A stretch of 64,000 bases of DNA, taken from positions 62,001-126,000 of the forward strand of contig JBEBHH010000003.1 in NCBI GenBank assembly GCA_040080965.1. Direction: 5' to 3'. Shown in pieces: positions 32,569 through 42,400 of the stretch. The notes beneath the pieces are model-generated. The model saw nothing but the letters and a program-made list of their open reading frames with translations, was not told the DNA's origin and ran no database searches. Each line of letters opens with the position of its first letter. Within the stretch, counting starts at the first letter, position 1. This stretch comes from SHZI01 sp040080965 (GTDB lineage: Bacteria > Pseudomonadota > Gammaproteobacteria > Steroidobacterales > GCA-2729495). The translations under genes were made by a program, and so were the position numbers.

Positions 32569-33675
32569 ATGCAGTCCCGCGCCGCCATTGCCCTTGCCGC
32601 CGGCCAGCCACTCGTCGTCGATACCGTCGAAGTCGATGGTCCGCGCGCCGGGGAAGTGCTGGTCGAGATCCACGCCACCGGCGTCTGCCACACCGACGAA
32701 TTCACGCTGTCGGGCAAGGACCCGGAGGGCCTGTTCCCGTGCATCCTCGGCCATGAAGGCGCCGGGGTGGTCGTGGACGTCGGGCCCGGCGTGAGCTCCC
32801 TGAGGAAGGGTGATCACGTCATCCCGCTGTACACGCCCGAATGCCGCCAGTGCAAGTTCTGCCTGTCGGGCAAGACGAATCTCTGCCAGGCGATCCGGGA
32901 GACCCAGGGCCGCGGGCTCATGCCCGACGGCACCAGCAGGTTCAGGGCCCACGGCAAGAGCGTGCTCCACTACATGGGCACGTCCACGTTCTCCAACTAC
33001 ACCGTGCTGCCGGAGATCGCACTGGCGAAGATCCGGGAGGACGCGCCGTTCGACAAGGTCTGCTACATCGGCTGCGGCGTCACCACCGGGATCGGCGCGG
33101 TCATCAACACGGCCCGGGTGGAGCCGGGCGCGAACGTGGCCGTGTTCGGACTGGGCGGCATCGGCCTCAATGTGCTCCAGGGTGCGCGGCTCGTGGGCGC
33201 CGACATGATCATCGGCGTGGACACGAATCCGGCCAAGCGGGCCATGGCCGAGTCGTTCGGCATGACCCACTTCATCAATCCCGACGACTGCGACAACGTG
33301 GTGCAGGAGATCATCCGCATCACGGGCGGCGGGGTGGACTACAGCTTCGAGTGCATCGGCAACGTGCAGGTCATGCGCCAGGCGCTGGAGTGCTGCCACA
33401 AGGGCTGGGGCGAGAGCATCATCATCGGCGTCGCACCCGCGGGCGCGGAGATCAGCACCCGCCCGTTCCAGCTGGTGACCGGCCGGGTCTGGCGCGGCTC
33501 CGCCTTTGGCGGTGCCAAGGGGCGGCGCGACGTGCCGCGGATCGTGGACTGGTACATGGACGGCAAGATCCGCATCGACGAGATGATCACCCACACCATG
33601 CCGCTCAAGGACATCAACCGGGCCTTCGACCTGATGCACTCCGGCGAGTCCATCCGGAGTGTGGTGACCTTCTAA
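32569..33675 (+). CDS. frmA: S-(hydroxymethyl)glutathione dehydrogenase / class III alcohol dehydrogenase
   Basis: A 368-residue zinc-dependent class III alcohol dehydrogenase that oxidises S-hydroxymethylglutathione (formaldehyde detoxification) and reduces S-nitrosoglutathione, using NAD. Catalytic zinc ligands are in TGVCHTDE, GHEGAG and the later YIGCGV region. The four structural zinc cysteines are in CRQCKFCLSGKTNLC. The nucleotide fold has GLGGIGL. The class III C-terminus includes GRVWRGSAFGG. The length matches the family. No frmB esterase or frmR regulator is beside it. It stands alone between the electron-transfer operon and a convergent small gene. Confidence 0.95.
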   Translation: MQSRAAIALAAGQPLVVDTVEVDGPRAGEVLVEIHATGVCHTDEFTLSGKDPEGLFPCILGHEGAGVVVDVGPGVSSLRKGDHVIPLYTPECRQCKFCLSGKTNLCQAIRETQGRGLMPDGTSRFRAHGKSVLHYMGTSTFSNYTVLPEIALAKIREDAPFDKVCYIGCGVTTGIGAVINTARVEPGANVAVFGLGGIGLNVLQGARLVGADMIIGVDTNPAKRAMAESFGMTHFINPDDCDNVVQEIIRITGGGVDYSFECIGNVQVMRQALECCHKGWGESIIIGVAPAGAEISTRPFQLVTGRVWRGSAFGGAKGRRDVPRIVDWYMDGKIRIDEMITHTMPLKDINRAFDLMHSGESIRSVVTF

Positions 33676-33718
33676 GGACTGGCGGGCCAGGACGATCGGG
33701 CCAGGACCAGCGGGCCGG

Positions 33719-33988
33719 CTACAGGTAGCCGACCCGCTTCCGCCGCCGGCGTTGCCGGAGTTGGCGGTAGAGGCTGGCCGTGTCGAGCAGGATGCCGCCG
33801 GGCCAGACCAGCAGGTTCTGGCTGCGGTCCAGCTTGAGGCGACGGAACTCGCGCAGGTCGCGGAGTGCCTCGAGGGACCAGGGCGCCAGCTGGTCTTCCA
33901 GGTCGACGGCGCCTTCCGTCCCGTCTGCGTAGGCGAGCCAGAGCTGGTAACGCTCGAGGGGCCAGGCAGCAATCAGTCGCGCGGTCAT
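33719..33988 (-). CDS. DUF2442 domain protein
   Basis: A small 89-residue protein of the DUF2442 type (LWLAYADGTEGAVDLEDQL, then FRRLKLDRSQNLLVWPGGILLD, ending in basic RQRRRRKRVGYL). Relatives are often found beside DUF4160 proteins and may be toxin-antitoxin parts or small DNA-associated proteins, but no partner gene is present here. It converges on frmA with about 43 bp between and is separated from the upstream nucleotidase-like gene by a REP pair. Confidence 0.75.
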   Translation of the reverse strand: MTARLIAAWPLERYQLWLAYADGTEGAVDLEDQLAPWSLEALRDLREFRRLKLDRSQNLLVWPGGILLDTASLYRQLRQRRRRKRVGYL

Positions 33989-34057
33989 TGCCGGGCATCC
34001 TGCGCCGCGCAGGCGTGCGCCAACAACCCGCTAATCTCCGCGAAGAGATCGCTTTCT

Positions 34058-34112
34058 GCAGGAGCGGCTTCAGCCGCGACCGGTTGTGGTCGCGCCTGAA
34101 AGGCGCTCCTAC
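34058..34112. repeat. Pair of inverted REP palindromes
   Basis: A forward REP (GCAGGAGCGG plus the GGCTTCAGCC palindrome, 34058-34080) faces a reverse variant (34089-34112). Read on the minus strand, the reverse variant is GTAGGAGCGCC followed by TTTCAGGCGCGAC. The TAG in the second unit (34109-34111) is the stop codon of the HAD-family gene. The pair could form a long hairpin and terminate or stabilise transcripts. Confidence 0.85.
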
Positions 34113-34714
34113 AGCGCGCTTCGCCAGCTCGTCACGCGCTCCCGGATCAGCGCCTCGATCTCCTCCCAGGTGGCAGCCCCGGGTCCGGGAAGGTCCCGGT
34201 TCGTGGAGTTTCGCACCACGATGGTCTCGTGCCCGCTCGAGCGGAGCGAACGGATGTTGTCGGGGCTGTCCTCGAGGTACAGGTCGGCGCCAACGGCGGC
34301 CTTGTCCCGCATGAAGCACAGGTCCCAGTAGGGGATGCCGTGCCTCTCCAGCCAGTCGGAGGTCTGGCGGATCGCTTCCTTGTGGAACCAGCGGATATAG
34401 AGGCGGTGGGTGATGATGCGGATGCGGATTTCCGGAATCGTGTCGAGCCGGCGCAGGGCCGCGGGTGCCCCGGTGACCGGCGGGAGCCGCGCGAACAGTT
34501 CCCGCTCCTTCACGGCGAAGCGGTGGAGGGCGTCGTAGCCGCCGGCGGCGTCCAGGCCCCATTCGCCGAAGCCGTAGCTGATTTCGTCAGTGAGGCTGTT
34601 CTCGGCAACACCCAGCCACTCGGCGGCGATGGGCTTCAGGCCCCGGGCAAAGTCGGCGACGACGCCGTCCAGGTCTATGCCGAGGACAAACTGGCCGTTC
34701 GCTGCCGCGCTCAC
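34109..34714 (-). CDS. HAD-family 5'(3')-deoxyribonucleotidase-like protein
   Basis: A 201-residue HAD-superfamily protein similar to the cytosolic NT5C-type 5' nucleotidases. Motif I is GIDLDGVVADF with the two catalytic Asp residues. Motif II is likely in the ITHR segment, and motif III/IV is LYLEDSPDNI. It would dephosphorylate nucleotides or another small phosphate ester in the cytoplasm. It overlaps the deazaflavin-type reductase gene by four bases and ends with a stop codon supplied by a REP element. Confidence 0.8.
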   Translation of the reverse strand: MSAAANGQFVLGIDLDGVVADFARGLKPIAAEWLGVAENSLTDEISYGFGEWGLDAAGGYDALHRFAVKERELFARLPPVTGAPAALRRLDTIPEIRIRIITHRLYIRWFHKEAIRQTSDWLERHGIPYWDLCFMRDKAAVGADLYLEDSPDNIRSLRSSGHETIVVRNSTNRDLPGPGAATWEEIEALIRERVTSWRSAL

Positions 34715-35157
34715 GTGGCGGAACTCCCGGCCGGATGGAAGCGCACGAACGACCTGGCGGCAATGCCGCGGGCGAGCTCATCCGGTGGCGCGTCGATTGG
34801 CACATTGAAGAACATGCGGAAATTCCTGGCGCGCTGCTGGCGGTAGAGTTCGACGAGCTGCTGGCGGCCTGCCTCGTCGTCGACGAATTCGGCGCGCACG
34901 CGAACGGGCCTGCCGCGGATCTCGAGCAACGCGTCGGGCGAGGCGCGAAGATTGCGGTACCAGTTCGACGTGGAGTACGTCAGGGCTGCCCAGCCGCCCT
35001 CGTCCCTTACATAACCGATCGGTGTGGACACCGCCTTTCCGCTGCGCCGGCCTGTCGTGGTGATGACCAGCACCAGATCCCCCATGCCGCCCAGCCAGTC
35101 CTTCCGCAACAGGAAGGACTGGAACCGGAGCATGCGCAGGGCGAAGGGGGAGGGCAC
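34711..35157 (-). CDS. Nitroreductase/deazaflavin-dependent (DDN-like) family protein
   Basis: A 148-residue split-barrel protein with the pattern of the nitroreductase family deazaflavin-dependent oxidoreductases (VLVITTTGRRSGKAVSTPIGYV, then YSTSNWYRNLRASPDALLEI). In actinobacteria these use F420; in proteobacteria the cofactor is often uncertain and could be FMN. The GTG start has no good ribosome binding site, and an ATG eight codons later is possible. It lies 23 bp after ppiC and overlaps the HAD gene, so the three form an operon. Confidence 0.8.
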   Translation of the reverse strand: MPSPFALRMLRFQSFLLRKDWLGGMGDLVLVITTTGRRSGKAVSTPIGYVRDEGGWAALTYSTSNWYRNLRASPDALLEIRGRPVRVRAEFVDDEAGRQQLVELYRQQRARNFRMFFNVPIDAPPDELARGIAARSFVRFHPAGSSAT

Positions 35158-35180
35158 CGGGACGTTGAACCGTGCGCCGG

Positions 35181-35462
35181 TCAGGCCGAACGGTGGGTGA
35201 TTTCGATCAGGTGATAGCCGAACTGGGTCTTCACCGGTCCGTGGACCTTGCCCACGTCGGCGCTGAACACCACGGTGTCGAATTCCTTGACCATCATCCC
35301 CGGGCTGAATTCACCCAGGTCGCCGCCCTGCTGGCCGGAGGGGCATTCGGAGTACTGCTTCGCCACCTGGGCAAAGTCCTCGCCGCCCTCGATGCGGGTC
35401 TTGAGGTCGGTGCAGGTGGCCTGGTCGGCGACGAGGATGTGGCGGGCGCTGGCTTTACGCAT
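35181..35462 (-). CDS. ppiC: Peptidyl-prolyl cis-trans isomerase C (parvulin)
   Basis: A 93-residue single-domain parvulin matching PpiC in length and motifs (SARHILVAD, CPSGQQGGDLGEF, FDTVVF, TQFGYHLIEI). It accelerates proline isomerisation in cytoplasmic proteins. The start is the ATG eight bases after CAGGA; a much longer upstream frame overlaps the divergent secreted-protein gene and is spurious. It is first in a three-gene operon with the deazaflavin-type and HAD genes. Confidence 0.92.
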   Translation of the reverse strand: MRKASARHILVADQATCTDLKTRIEGGEDFAQVAKQYSECPSGQQGGDLGEFSPGMMVKEFDTVVFSADVGKVHGPVKTQFGYHLIEITHRSA

Positions 35463-35627
35463 GGCATTGTTCCTGTGGAATCGAGGCGGGATTCTAGCCC
35501 AACCGGTCCGGGCCGCCGGAACTGACAAAGGAACCGACATTTCAAGTTTTTCCTTGATTTGGCCCGGTACTAGGTGGAGGCTTAAGGCTATACAACAACC
35601 GGGGACCACCCCGGGGAGCGCCTGACA

Positions 35628-36650
35628 ATGAAGACCTCCACCCAGTTCCTCGTGGCGGCGACGCTTGCCGCCGCAACTTCCACGGCGTCCGCGATCACGA
35701 TCACGGCCACCCAGGACCAGTCGACCCTGGTCGACGCGCTGCTGGCGGGCGCCAACACCGGCATCGTCGTCACCGGCACCACCCTGAACGGCCACGTTCA
35801 GGTCGTCGACCTGTCCGGCCTGTTTCCGGGGCTGCCCGCCTCACCGTTGACCTCGTCCGGTACCTACACCAATGCCAGCGGCACCTACGGCATCGGTTCC
35901 GGCGTGGTGCTGAGCACGGGCGGCGTCGAGGGCATCACCGTCGACGTCGGTGGCGGCTTTCCCCCGGAGACCTTCGTGGCCGGCTACAGCGACGGTCCGA
36001 ACGCCCAGGAGGGCAACGGCTGGGCATTCGGCGGCACCTTTCCGCCGTCGCCACCCGATCCCAACGACCCGGGCAGTGGCACGCCGGGCGTAGCGGCCAC
36101 CGATGGGCAGGAGGCCCTCCTCGACCCGATCACCGGCGACGCTGCAACCCAGACCTTCTACGACCACTACGACGTCACCGAGCTGGTCATCAACTTTGAC
36201 ATGCAGTCGGGGTTCGACAGCGTCGCCTTCAAGATCGTCTTCGGGTCAGAGGAGTATCCGGAGTTCGTCGAGTCGCCGTTCATTGATGGCTTCGGCATGT
36301 TCCTGAACGGCGTCAACATCGCCCAGGTGGCCAATCTGCCGGTCAACATCAAGCACCCGGACATGACCGACACCGTCACGGGCACCGAGCTGGACGGCAT
36401 CCTGGCCCCGGGTGGCGACCCGGTGCTGACGTTTGGCGGCCTCGTGAATCCCACCGGGAATACCCTGCGGTTCATCGTGGCCGACACGTCGGACGGTATC
36501 CTGGACACGACGGTCTACTTTTCAGCTCTGGCAGGAGTGCCGGTGGTGCCACTGCCGGGCGGTGTCTGGCTGCTGGGGACCGCCGTCGCCGGACTGGCCG
36601 GCCGCCGGCTGCTGAAAAAGCGTGAACCCGCTGCCGCCGGCGCGACATAA
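35628..36650 (+). CDS. Choice-of-anchor L domain secreted protein with VPLP-type sorting tail
   Basis: A 340-residue secreted protein. The signal peptide ends near TASAI. The main domain is a choice-of-anchor L domain, recognised by FGSEEYPEFV and FIDGFGMFLNGVN. The C-terminus is a sorting tail: VPLPGGVWLLG, a hydrophobic stretch and a basic end (GRRLLKKR), the VPxP variant of PEP-CTERM. The exosortase system would cleave and process it during export of surface material. It is divergent from ppiC with a 165-bp gap and precedes the minor pilin operon by about 150 bp. Confidence 0.88.
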   Translation: MKTSTQFLVAATLAAATSTASAITITATQDQSTLVDALLAGANTGIVVTGTTLNGHVQVVDLSGLFPGLPASPLTSSGTYTNASGTYGIGSGVVLSTGGVEGITVDVGGGFPPETFVAGYSDGPNAQEGNGWAFGGTFPPSPPDPNDPGSGTPGVAATDGQEALLDPITGDAATQTFYDHYDVTELVINFDMQSGFDSVAFKIVFGSEEYPEFVESPFIDGFGMFLNGVNIAQVANLPVNIKHPDMTDTVTGTELDGILAPGGDPVLTFGGLVNPTGNTLRFIVADTSDGILDTTVYFSALAGVPVVPLPGGVWLLGTAVAGLAGRRLLKKREPAAAGAT

Positions 36651-36797
36651 GGGATCAGCGGTCGTCTGCGCCGACGGGCGGCGCTAACGGACTGAAATAT
36701 ATAGGTTTTCTCCGGCAAAACCGGAACCCCGTCACGGTCTTCCTGCCTCCCGTCACCTATCGTTTCCGCCATCGAAGGATGTGCTGGAGACGAGCCC

Positions 36798-37346
36798 GTG
36801 ATGTGCCGCTACCCCTCTGGTCCGAACCGCAACCGCGGCATGACGGCGGTGGAGCTGCTGTTCACCATGGCCATTGCCGGCCTCGTGCTGGCGCTCGCCG
36901 TCCCCAACTTCCGTGACTTCATCCAGAACAACCGGGCAGCCGAGGAAGCCAACGCCCTCGTCGGCGCCCTGGCCGTCGCGCGCAGCGAAGCAGTCACCCG
37001 GGGCATCCCGGTATCCGTCTGCTCGTCCGCCGATAACGCGACCTGCGCCGACGATCCCGACTGGAGCACCGGCTGGATCGTCTTCACCGACGTGAACGCG
37101 CCGCTCGGCGCCGTGGATGACGGCGTCACGCCGGACACGGTGCTGCGGGCCCTGCCCGCGCTCCGCAATGGCTCCGAGCTGACGGCCGACGCCAACTTCG
37201 TGTCCTACGGCGCGAACGGCTTCCTCAGCAACGGGGCCGCCGTGACCTTCGACCTGGATATCCCGGAGTGCACCGGGAACCACAACCGGACGATCACGGT
37301 GAACCTGCAGGGGCGGGGCGCCGTGGCCAATACCGCCTGCGATTGA
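36798..37346 (+). CDS. fimT: Type IV minor pilin FimT/FimU (GspH-like)
   Basis: A 182-residue minor prepilin with the cleavage site RG-MTAVELLF and a hydrophobic N-terminal helix, followed by a GspH-type globular domain with paired Cys residues (CSSADNATC). PilD cleaves and methylates the N-terminus and the protein joins the pilus priming complex. The GTG start has GGAG eight bases upstream; the next codon, ATG, is an alternative. It is the first gene of the operon fimT-pilV-pilW-pilX-pilY1-pilY2-pilE, in the same order as in Pseudomonas aeruginosa. Confidence 0.9.
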   Translation: MMCRYPSGPNRNRGMTAVELLFTMAIAGLVLALAVPNFRDFIQNNRAAEEANALVGALAVARSEAVTRGIPVSVCSSADNATCADDPDWSTGWIVFTDVNAPLGAVDDGVTPDTVLRALPALRNGSELTADANFVSYGANGFLSNGAAVTFDLDIPECTGNHNRTITVNLQGRGAVANTACD

Positions 37347-37364
37347 AGAGACCCGGGTATCACC

Positions 37365-37820
37365 ATGCAACACGCAATCGCCCGCCGCCTCCAGCTCCGT
37401 AGCAATAGCCAGGCGGGTACGACGCTGATCGAGGTGCTCATCACCGTGATCCTCGTGTCGGTCGGCCTGCTGGGTCTCGCCGGCCTCCAGCTGACCACGG
37501 TGCAGAACACCAACAGCGCCGCCGAGCGCTTCGAGGCAACCACGCTTGCCCGGGACATCCTCGAGCGCATGCGGGCGAATCGCCAGCAGGCGCTCAACGG
37601 GGAGTACGACCTGGCCATGGGCGATGCGCCTGCGGCGGCAGATCTTGCCGGCGACGACCTGGACGCCTGGATGGATGCGCTGGCCGCGCTGCCCAACGGG
37701 GACGGCTCGATCGAGGTCGTCGACGACGTCGTGACCATTGAAGTCGAGTGGACGGACGCCTCCGACGACAACGCAGGCGACACGCGCGACATGTCGGTCT
37801 TCCTGAGGACGGGCCTGTGA
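37365..37820 (+). CDS. pilV: Type IV minor pilin PilV
   Basis: A 151-residue prepilin with cleavage site QAG-TTLIEVLI and the PilV pattern after the helix (GLAGLQLTTVQNTN, then ERFEATTLARDILERMRANR). The mature length is usual for PilV. It acts in the minor pilin complex that primes pilus assembly and presents PilY1. Its TGA stop overlaps the pilW ATG by one base. Confidence 0.9.
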   Translation: MQHAIARRLQLRSNSQAGTTLIEVLITVILVSVGLLGLAGLQLTTVQNTNSAAERFEATTLARDILERMRANRQQALNGEYDLAMGDAPAAADLAGDDLDAWMDALAALPNGDGSIEVVDDVVTIEVEWTDASDDNAGDTRDMSVFLRTGL

Positions 37821-38854
37821 TGACCAGCGATATGAAGAACGTTTCCACCCACCGCCGCCAGCGCGGTGTCGGTCTCGTCGAGATCATGATCTCGCTCACC
37901 CTGGGCCTGATCGTGACCGGCGCCATCGTGCAGATCTACCTCACGACGAAGCGCCAGAACGACATGCAGACCAGCCTTACGGGCCGCCAGGAGTCGGCGC
38001 GCTTTGCCGCGCAGATCATCCAGCGAGATGCCCAGATGGCGGGGTTCCGCGGCTGCCTCCGCGATCTTGGCACCGTCGTGAACACCCTCAACAGCGCCAA
38101 CGACTTCCTCTACGACTACGGGCAGCACGTGGTCGGCTTCGAAAACGCCGGCGGCCTGCCAGCCTCGATCACCAACGTGGTGGCCGGCACCGACGTGCTC
38201 ACGCTCCGGACGGTGGACGATTCGGACGTCGAACTCGCGGCCGGCATGGCCAGCAGCACCTCCGATCCCGTCACTGCCGCCGGCCTGGCTCCTGCGCCCT
38301 TCGATAATGGCGACATCGTCCTCGTGGCCGACTGCTCCGGAGCTGCCGTTTTCCAGGTGGACGCCTACGACGCCGCGACAGGCGCCATCGAACATCTGGC
38401 TGCCGGCGTCCCGGGGAACAGCACCCTCAACCTCGGGCGGAGATTCGCCGGCGGGGCCCAGGTGTTCCGCATGCGCACCACCACCTATTACATCCGCGAA
38501 AGTGCCAGCGGCACCGGGCCCGCCCTCTGGCGCCGCGTCGGCCTGGAGAATCCCCAGGAGCTCGCCGAGGGCATCGAGAACATGCAGGTCCTCTACGGCG
38601 AGGATACCGATGGCGACCAGTCTCCCAATGACTACAGGACCGCGGACGCCGTCGGCGACTGGACCCAGGTGGTGAGCCTGCAGGTCGCCCTCCTGGCCGC
38701 GGGCACGCAGGACCGGGTGGCCGATGCGGACCCCCGCACGTTCAATCTCCTTGGCGAAGTGGTGGACCCCACGGATGGCGGCGCCCTGCCGTCCGACGGC
38801 CGCCTGCGCCGGGTGCTGAGTTTTACGGTCGCACTGAGAAACCGGCTGTCATGA
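37820..38854 (+). CDS. pilW: Type IV minor pilin PilW
   Basis: A 344-residue prepilin with cleavage site RG-VGLVEIMI. PilW-typical features are the segment SARFAAQIIQRDAQMAGFRGC just after the helix and a large beta-rich C-terminal domain. The start ATG overlaps the pilV stop (TGATG), so a longer frame reaching into pilV was rejected. Its stop overlaps the pilX start by four bases. Confidence 0.9.
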   Translation: MTSDMKNVSTHRRQRGVGLVEIMISLTLGLIVTGAIVQIYLTTKRQNDMQTSLTGRQESARFAAQIIQRDAQMAGFRGCLRDLGTVVNTLNSANDFLYDYGQHVVGFENAGGLPASITNVVAGTDVLTLRTVDDSDVELAAGMASSTSDPVTAAGLAPAPFDNGDIVLVADCSGAAVFQVDAYDAATGAIEHLAAGVPGNSTLNLGRRFAGGAQVFRMRTTTYYIRESASGTGPALWRRVGLENPQELAEGIENMQVLYGEDTDGDQSPNDYRTADAVGDWTQVVSLQVALLAAGTQDRVADADPRTFNLLGEVVDPTDGGALPSDGRLRRVLSFTVALRNRLS

Positions 38855-39396
38855 ACAGGAACCCTTCAATGACGTCCCACCGCCATATGGGTCGCGAGGA
38901 TGGCGCCGCCATGGTGATTGCCCTGGTGATGCTGCTCGTGCTGACCTTGCTCGCCACGGCCAGCGCCCGCATGACACTCATGGAGGAGCGCATGACCGGC
39001 AACACGCAGGACCGGAACATTGCGTTCCAGGCCGCGGAGGCCGGCCTGCGTGCCGGCGAGGACGAGGCCCAGGTGCCGGTCCTGCCGGACTTCGACGTCA
39101 ACTCACTCGGCCTCTATACCCCGGCCGATCCGGGTGACCCTCCCGTCTGGGAGACCGTGGACTGGACCGACGAGGCCGAAGTCCTGGTTTCCGACGAGCT
39201 GGCCGATGCGCCGGGAATGCTCGCTGACGCCACGACCAGCTACATCGTGGAGCAGCTCCCCAGGGTCTCCACGCCGGGCGAGAGCCTGGCTGCCGATGCG
39301 TCGGTGGACGAGGCGACTTTTTACCGCGTTACTTCACGCGGCGTCGGGGTGGGCGGCAACGCCACCGTGACGCTGCAGACCACTTTCAAGCGTTGA
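38851..39396 (+). CDS. pilX: Type IV minor pilin PilX
   Basis: A 181-residue protein with the PilX N-terminus (DGAAMVIALVMLLVLTLLA, then MEERMTGNTQDRNIAFQAAEAGLRA broken into conserved EERM and FQAAEA motifs). It links PilY1 to the pilus through the minor pilin complex. The lack of a standard G-[FM]-TxxE at the cleavage site is normal for PilX. It starts in a four-base overlap with pilW and ends 36 bp before pilY1. Confidence 0.88.
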   Translation: MNRNPSMTSHRHMGREDGAAMVIALVMLLVLTLLATASARMTLMEERMTGNTQDRNIAFQAAEAGLRAGEDEAQVPVLPDFDVNSLGLYTPADPGDPPVWETVDWTDEAEVLVSDELADAPGMLADATTSYIVEQLPRVSTPGESLAADASVDEATFYRVTSRGVGVGGNATVTLQTTFKR

Positions 39397-39432
39397 GGCG
39401 AGCGACCGCTCAGGTCGGGTTGGAGGCAGAAC

Positions 39433-42400
39433 ATGGATAGTTCAAACCGGACAAGGATGTCCGCCCTTTTTGGTGGCTTGCTGCTGGCATTGAGTCAGGC
39501 AGGCAATGCGGTGACGGTGTCGGAGACTCCGCTCTTCATCGCCTCGGGCGCCACGCCGAACGTCATGCTGCTCGTGGACAACTCGGGGTCCATGGAAAGC
39601 GTCATCTGGGCGAGCGGCTACGACTCGACCGTGACCTACCCGGACTGGAGCCCGCCGCGGCTCACGTCCAACAACTGCACCACGGGTACCGTGTACGCAG
39701 AAGGCTGGGCGTCGACAACCAACTCGATCACCCACTCCACGCTGGTCAACACCCGCTATCGGGGAACCTGCGGTGGCGTGACGCCGGGCGTCACCTGCCC
39801 GACAGCTGGCTGGACCCGCGGCCGAAGCGCCGATGGGCTGACGACGAAGTGCCTGAAGCTGCCAGATCCGGTTGGTGGCGGCAGCACCCGTTATACGGGC
39901 AACTACCTCAACTACCTGTTCGAAACCTACGCGGGAGCCACGGACCTCAGCACCGGCACGATCCCAAATGCGTACCGCATGCAGGTGGCCAAGAATGTTG
40001 CTACCAATGTGGTGAACGACAACTCCAACCTGCGCCTGGGCCTTTCTGCCTTCAACACGGACCAGGGCAGCCGCATCCTGCAGAACTGCAATACGGGCAA
40101 CACGTCCGCGCTGAACACCTCAATTTCCGGGCTTGCCCCCACGACCTGGACTCCGCTCGGCGAGGCCCTGTACGAAGTCACCCGGTACTTCCGCGGCATA
40201 GCCAGCTACTACAATTCCGGCGTCAGCTACACGAGCCCGATCCAGTATCGGTGCCAGAAGAACTTCGTCATCGTCATCACGGACGGCTATCCGACCCAGG
40301 ACACGAGCTTTCCGACGGACGATGCCGCAGACGTGGCCAATACCGGCGCTTCGCTGCCCAACTGGGACGGCCTGGCGCCGGCTACCACGGCGGCCCAGTA
40401 TCCCAACTTTGCCGTCCATTCCGACGGCTTCAATCCCAGCGGTGCCGCCACCGACGAGGGCTACACGCTCTACCTGGATGACCTTGCCAAGTTCGCCTAC
40501 GACATCGACCTGCGGACGGGTACCAATGACCTGACTGGCAAGAGCTTCGATGACGAAGACTTTCCCAAGCAGAACCTGGTCACCTACACGGTGGGCTTCG
40601 CCGTCGCCAACCAGATGATGGCCGACGCGGCGGCCTATGGCACGGGCCTCTACTACCAGGCCAACAACGAGGACGAGCTGACCGCCGCCCTGCAGGCGGC
40701 GCTGGCCGACATCGACGCGCGGACGAGCTCCGCAGCCTCGGTGGCCACCAACTCGACGCGTCTCGCCTCCGATACCTTCATTTACCAGGCCCGGTTCTCC
40801 AGCGGCGACTGGGGTGGCCAGCTGCTGGCCTATCCGATCGGTGCCGGTGGCGCCATCGCCGAGGTGGACAACACCGGCGTGCCGGTCCTCGGCGGCAAGA
40901 CCGGCTGGAATGCCGCACAGGTCATGCCCGACCCGGGCGCGCGGAACATCTACACCTACGACCGTGGGTCGAAGTCCGGCATGGCCTTCGCATGGGCGAG
41001 CCTGACCAGCGCGCAGCAGACCGAGCTGAACAAGGATTCCGCCGGCGTGAACGACGGCCTGGGTGAGAAGCGCCTCGAATACCTCCGGGGCGACGATGCC
41101 ATGGAGTCCCCGAACGGCTCGTTCCGTGTGCGCAGTTCCATGCTGGGCGACATCATCAATTCCGACCCCACCTTCGTTGGCGACCAGAACTACGGCTTCG
41201 ACCTGTTGCCGGGCTCGGAAGGCTCGTCCTACAAGACCTTCCGCTCCAGCTCCGGGTACAAGGACCGGACGCCCATGGTCTACGTCGCAGCCAACGACGG
41301 CATGCTCCACGGGTTCGACGCCGCAACCGGGGTCGAGATGCTGGCGTTCATGCCGAACGCGGTCTATCCGGAGCTGACCTTCCTGACGGACCCGGGCTAC
41401 AACAGCAGCCACCGCCTGATCAACGATGGCGCTCCGAGGGCCCTGGACGCCTTCATCGACGGCGGCTGGAAGACGGTGCTGCTCGGGTCGCTCGGCGGCG
41501 GCGGCAAGGGCGTCTACGCCCTGAACGTCACCACGCCGGACAGCTTCGATGCCGGCGACGTCCTCTGGGAGTTCACCTCGGACGACGATTCCAACATGGG
41601 CGTCGCCATTCCCCAGGCGACGATCGCCCGCATGTACAACGGCGACTGGGCGGCAATCGTGCCCAACGGCTACAACAGCGGCGGCAACGCGACGCTGTTC
41701 ATCCTCAACCTGGAGACCGGCGACAAGCTGGCCGAGATCGACACCGGCGTCGGCAGCGACAACGGCCTCTCCAGCGCCACGCCGGTCGATGTGGACGGCG
41801 ACCGCATCACCGACTACATCTACGCGGGCGACCTCAAGGGCAACATGTGGAAGTTCGACGTCACGAGCAGTGATGAGGGCGAGTGGGCGATCGCGTTCTC
41901 CGGCGCTCCCCTCTACACGGCCTGCAGCGCCGATCCCTGCACGTCCACCAACCGCCAGCCGATCACGGCCCGGCCCGAGGTGGGCATCAGTCCGCCCGCC
42001 GGCTACTTCGTCTACTTCGGTACCGGCCGCTACTTCGCGGTGGGCGACAACGGCGTGGGCACCGGTGCGAACACCGTGTACGCGATCCGCGACAAGAACG
42101 AGAAAGGCACTGCATCCCCGGTCCTTCCGGGCGCCGGCCGCTCCACCCTGGTCGAGCAGGAAGTGCTCAATGAGCAGGTGATCGACTACGACGGCTACAT
42201 CGAGGGCATCCGTGTCACGACCAACAACGAGATCACGGATGCCGACGACGGCTGGTTCCTCGACCTGCCCACCTCCGGCGAGCGCCAGGTCAGCACGCCC
42301 ATCCTCCGCGGAGGCCGGCTGATCTTCACGACGGTGATCCCGTCGGGCGACGCCTGCTCCGCGGGTGGCGAGTCCTGGCTGATGGAGATCGACGCGCTGT